NCBI RefSeq assembly: GCF_900200035.1
Contig: NZ_FZTC01000015.1
Location: 868,001 to 932,000, forward strand
DNA from: Klebsiella grimontii
Lineage (GTDB): Bacteria > Pseudomonadota > Gammaproteobacteria > Enterobacterales > Enterobacteriaceae
Direction: 5' to 3'
Length of the DNA stretch: 64,000 nucleotides
The notes under the pieces: model-generated
The model's input: only the letters and a program-made list of their open reading frames with translations
Databases searched by the model: none
Told to the model about the DNA's origin: nothing
Translations under genes and position numbers: made by a program
In this document: piece by piece, positions 62,516-64,000 of the stretch
Layout of the letters: every line of letters starts with the position of its first letter
Numbering within the stretch: position 1 is the first letter of the stretch

Positions 62516-63312
62516 CACTGTAACTCCTCCATTGCCTGCTGAAATTGTTCTTTACTCGGGGTTTTTGAGTGCCAGTCGCCGTTGTTTTCCATATAGCTGA
62601 CGCCGGAGCCTTTGGTGGTGTGCGCCACGATAGCGACAGGTTTACCTTTCAGGTGGCGGGATAGCATCAGGGTATCGGCAACCTGATGCATATCATTGCC
62701 GTTATGCAGTTCCAGTACATGCCAGCCAAAGCTGCGGATTTTGTCCGCCAGCGGCTCGAGGTTAACGACTTCATTGACCGGATCGTGGGAAGAGAAGCCG
62801 TTGTAATCGATGATGGCGACCAGGTTATCCATTTTCATATGCCCGGCCTGCTGTAGCGTCTCCCAGATTTGGCCTTCATGCATTTCACCATCGCCAACGA
62901 TGGCAAACACCCGGTGCGGATCGTTGCGCCGCTTTTTGGCGGCCGCCATACCCAAAGCAATCGACAGCCCCTGGCCCAGCAGGCCGGTCGTTGCATCAAC
63001 CTCGGGTAGCGACTTTATGCTCGGGTGACCCTGCAGACGCGAGTTGATCTGTCGGAACGTAGAGAATTCGCTGCGATCGATCTTCCCTTTTTGGTACAGC
63101 ATGGCGTACTGCGCGGCGACGGCGTGGCCTTTACTCATCACCACGCGCGAGCGGGGAGAGGCGGCCAGATCGACCTCTTGATAATAGAGCCAGGTAAGAA
63201 TGTCGATTATCGATAATGCTCCGCCCGGATGGCCAATTCCGGACTCGTAAATCAGGGTGACGATCTCGCGGCGGGCGGCAAGCGCGTGGGATTTCAGTTC
63301 ATCAATGTTCAT
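62515..63312 (-). CDS. Transketolase-like N-terminal subunit
   Basis: 265 residues. The PP domain shows the ThDP/Mg motif IVGDGEMHEGQIWETLQQAG ending in DYNG, and IYESGIGHPGGALSIIDIL and SKGHAVAAQYAML with the conserved histidines. It is the first half of the split enzyme. It lies between EIIC and the C-terminal subunit with a coupled stop-start; GAAGGAAAG precedes the ATG. Transfer of two-carbon units from an imported phosphosugar is the likely reaction. Confidence 0.9.
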   Translation of the reverse strand: MNIDELKSHALAARREIVTLIYESGIGHPGGALSIIDILTWLYYQEVDLAASPRSRVVMSKGHAVAAQYAMLYQKGKIDRSEFSTFRQINSRLQGHPSIKSLPEVDATTGLLGQGLSIALGMAAAKKRRNDPHRVFAIVGDGEMHEGQIWETLQQAGHMKMDNLVAIIDYNGFSSHDPVNEVVNLEPLADKIRSFGWHVLELHNGNDMHQVADTLMLSRHLKGKPVAIVAHTTKGSGVSYMENNGDWHSKTPSKEQFQQAMEELQ

Positions 63313-63324
63313 GTTCTTTCCTTC

Positions 63325-64000
63325 TTAGGGCAGCATTTTGCCGATGTAGTACACGACCAGACCCAGCGCGACGAAGTCGGTTTCCGGGAAGCTGGTGCCT
63401 GAAAGACCGACGGACTCCATAATCGGGTAAATCAGCGCGGGGCCGATGCCGATCAGGATCCCGGTGATGAAGCTCCCGGCAATCGCGCCTTTCCAGCCGC
63501 CGGAGGCATTACCAAATACCGCTGCGGTCGCGCCGATGAAGAAGTAGGGGATGGCTACCGGGATAATCACGGTCTGGCCAAGGATCGCCAGAAAGCCCAT
63601 CACCACCAGCCCGCCGACAAACGAAGAGATAAACCCCAGCACCGTGGCGGTCGGGGCGTAGGGAAAGACCACCGGACAATCAAGCGCGGGTTTGGCGTTA
63701 GGGATAAACTTTTCCGAGATGCCAAGGAAGGCCGGAACAATTTCTGACAGCAGCAGGCGTACGCCGGTAATAATGATGTACAGCGAGGCGGTAAAGGTCA
63801 GCGACTGAAAGAGCGGGTAAACCAGCCAGTGCATCCCGCCGGCCGCAGCGGTGAGCGCGGCTTTCCCGGCAGCGAGCGCGGCGATGTAATAGAAAATGCT
63901 CACCGAGATCGACACCGAGACGATGTAGTCTTTAAAGATCCCCAGCCAGCCGGGGAGATTCAGCTTTTCGGTAGATTGTTTAGGATCGCCGACCTTTGAG
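63325..64000 (-). CDS. PTS EIIC component, ascorbate (UlaA/SgaT) type, 5' part cut by window edge
   Basis: The frame is open from the stop at 63325 to the right edge (about 225 residues); the start is outside. Multiple membrane segments and the motifs ALDCPVVFPYAPTATVLGFI, AVFGNASGGWKGAIAGSFIT and IGIGPALIYPIMESVGLSG are typical of UlaA-family EIIC. It would be the sugar channel of a PTS; an EIIB gene is expected upstream, beyond the window. It precedes the split transketolase by 12 bases, so the operon reads EIIC, TK-N, TK-C, EIIA. Confidence 0.88.
   Translation of the reverse strand, partial: SKVGDPKQSTEKLNLPGWLGIFKDYIVSVSISVSIFYYIAALAAGKAALTAAAGGMHWLVYPLFQSLTFTASLYIIITGVRLLLSEIVPAFLGISEKFIPNAKPALDCPVVFPYAPTATVLGFISSFVGGLVVMGFLAILGQTVIIPVAIPYFFIGATAAVFGNASGGWKGAIAGSFITGILIGIGPALIYPIMESVGLSGTSFPETDFVALGLVVYYIGKMLP

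Noticed and set aside
62516-62518. GTG start for the transketolase C-terminal subunit
   Set aside because: The ATG at the next codon overlaps the upstream stop in the usual coupled manner and is equally well spaced; kept as an alternative.

Overview
The window is chromosomal backbone of a gamma-proteobacterium of the family Enterobacteriaceae. Gene content, order and orientation follow the Escherichia coli K-12 ybjJ-to-ycaD segment almost gene for gene, with high coding density, high GC and protein lengths equal to or within a few residues of the E. coli ones. The REP units built on CCCGG/CCGGG arms, the differences from E. coli and the sequence divergence fit the Klebsiella/Raoultella group best; this genus call is an inference from recall, not a search. 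No rRNA, tRNA, CRISPR array, prophage or intact insertion sequence was seen.

Layout. 1-7.3 kb: ybjJ (partial), rcdA, the sigma-E sRNA RybB, ybjL, ybjM, grxA and the ybjC-nfsA-rimK-ybjN row (redox and ribosome modification). 7.6-13.5 kb: the putrescine importer potFGHI, ybjO and the 23S rRNA methyltransferase rlmC. 13.5-15.7 kb: an OmpR-type response regulator and its sensor kinase that K-12 lacks here, followed by a three-unit REP cluster. 16-19.7 kb: the arginine uptake genes artJ and artPIQM with an ArgR operator pair. 20-27.8 kb: ybjP, ybjQ, amiD, ybjS, and ybjT-ltaE-poxB on one strand with an ERIC element between ltaE and poxB, then a DoxX-like gene absent from K-12. 27.8-34.3 kb: hcr-hcp (nitrosative stress), lysO, aqpZ and the OLD-type nuclease ybjD. 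34.5-40.8 kb: macAB, cspD, clpS-clpA. 41-47.8 kb: infA, aat, cydDC, trxB, lrp. 47.9-55.5 kb: ftsK, lolA, rarA, serS. 55.7-61.1 kb: dmsABC and ycaD. 61.1 kb to the end: a minus-strand operon of PTS EIIA, a transketolase split in two, and a partial ascorbate-type EIIC, which K-12 lacks here.

How the genes work together. Transport is prominent (putrescine, arginine, lysine export, macrolide/enterotoxin export, cysteine/glutathione export, water). clpS, clpA and aat, parts of one N-degron degradation pathway, lie within 4 kb. hcp/hcr, dmsABC and cydDC serve anaerobic or microaerobic respiration and nitrosative stress, and the operator-like sites visible upstream of hcp (NsrR/FNR-like) and dmsA (FNR/ModE-like) fit that. 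ftsK carries a LexA box and a 72-bp in-frame repeat expansion.

Differences from the K-12 order: serW (between clpA and infA), ybjX (between ybjD and macA) and ycaC (between dmsC and ycaD) are missing; the two-component pair, the DoxX gene and the PTS/transketolase operon are extra. I found no clear evidence of a wholly new system. The best candidates for follow-up are the unassigned two-component pair, the split-transketolase PTS operon, two perfect dyads upstream of artP, and several hairpins placed at gene starts inside operons.
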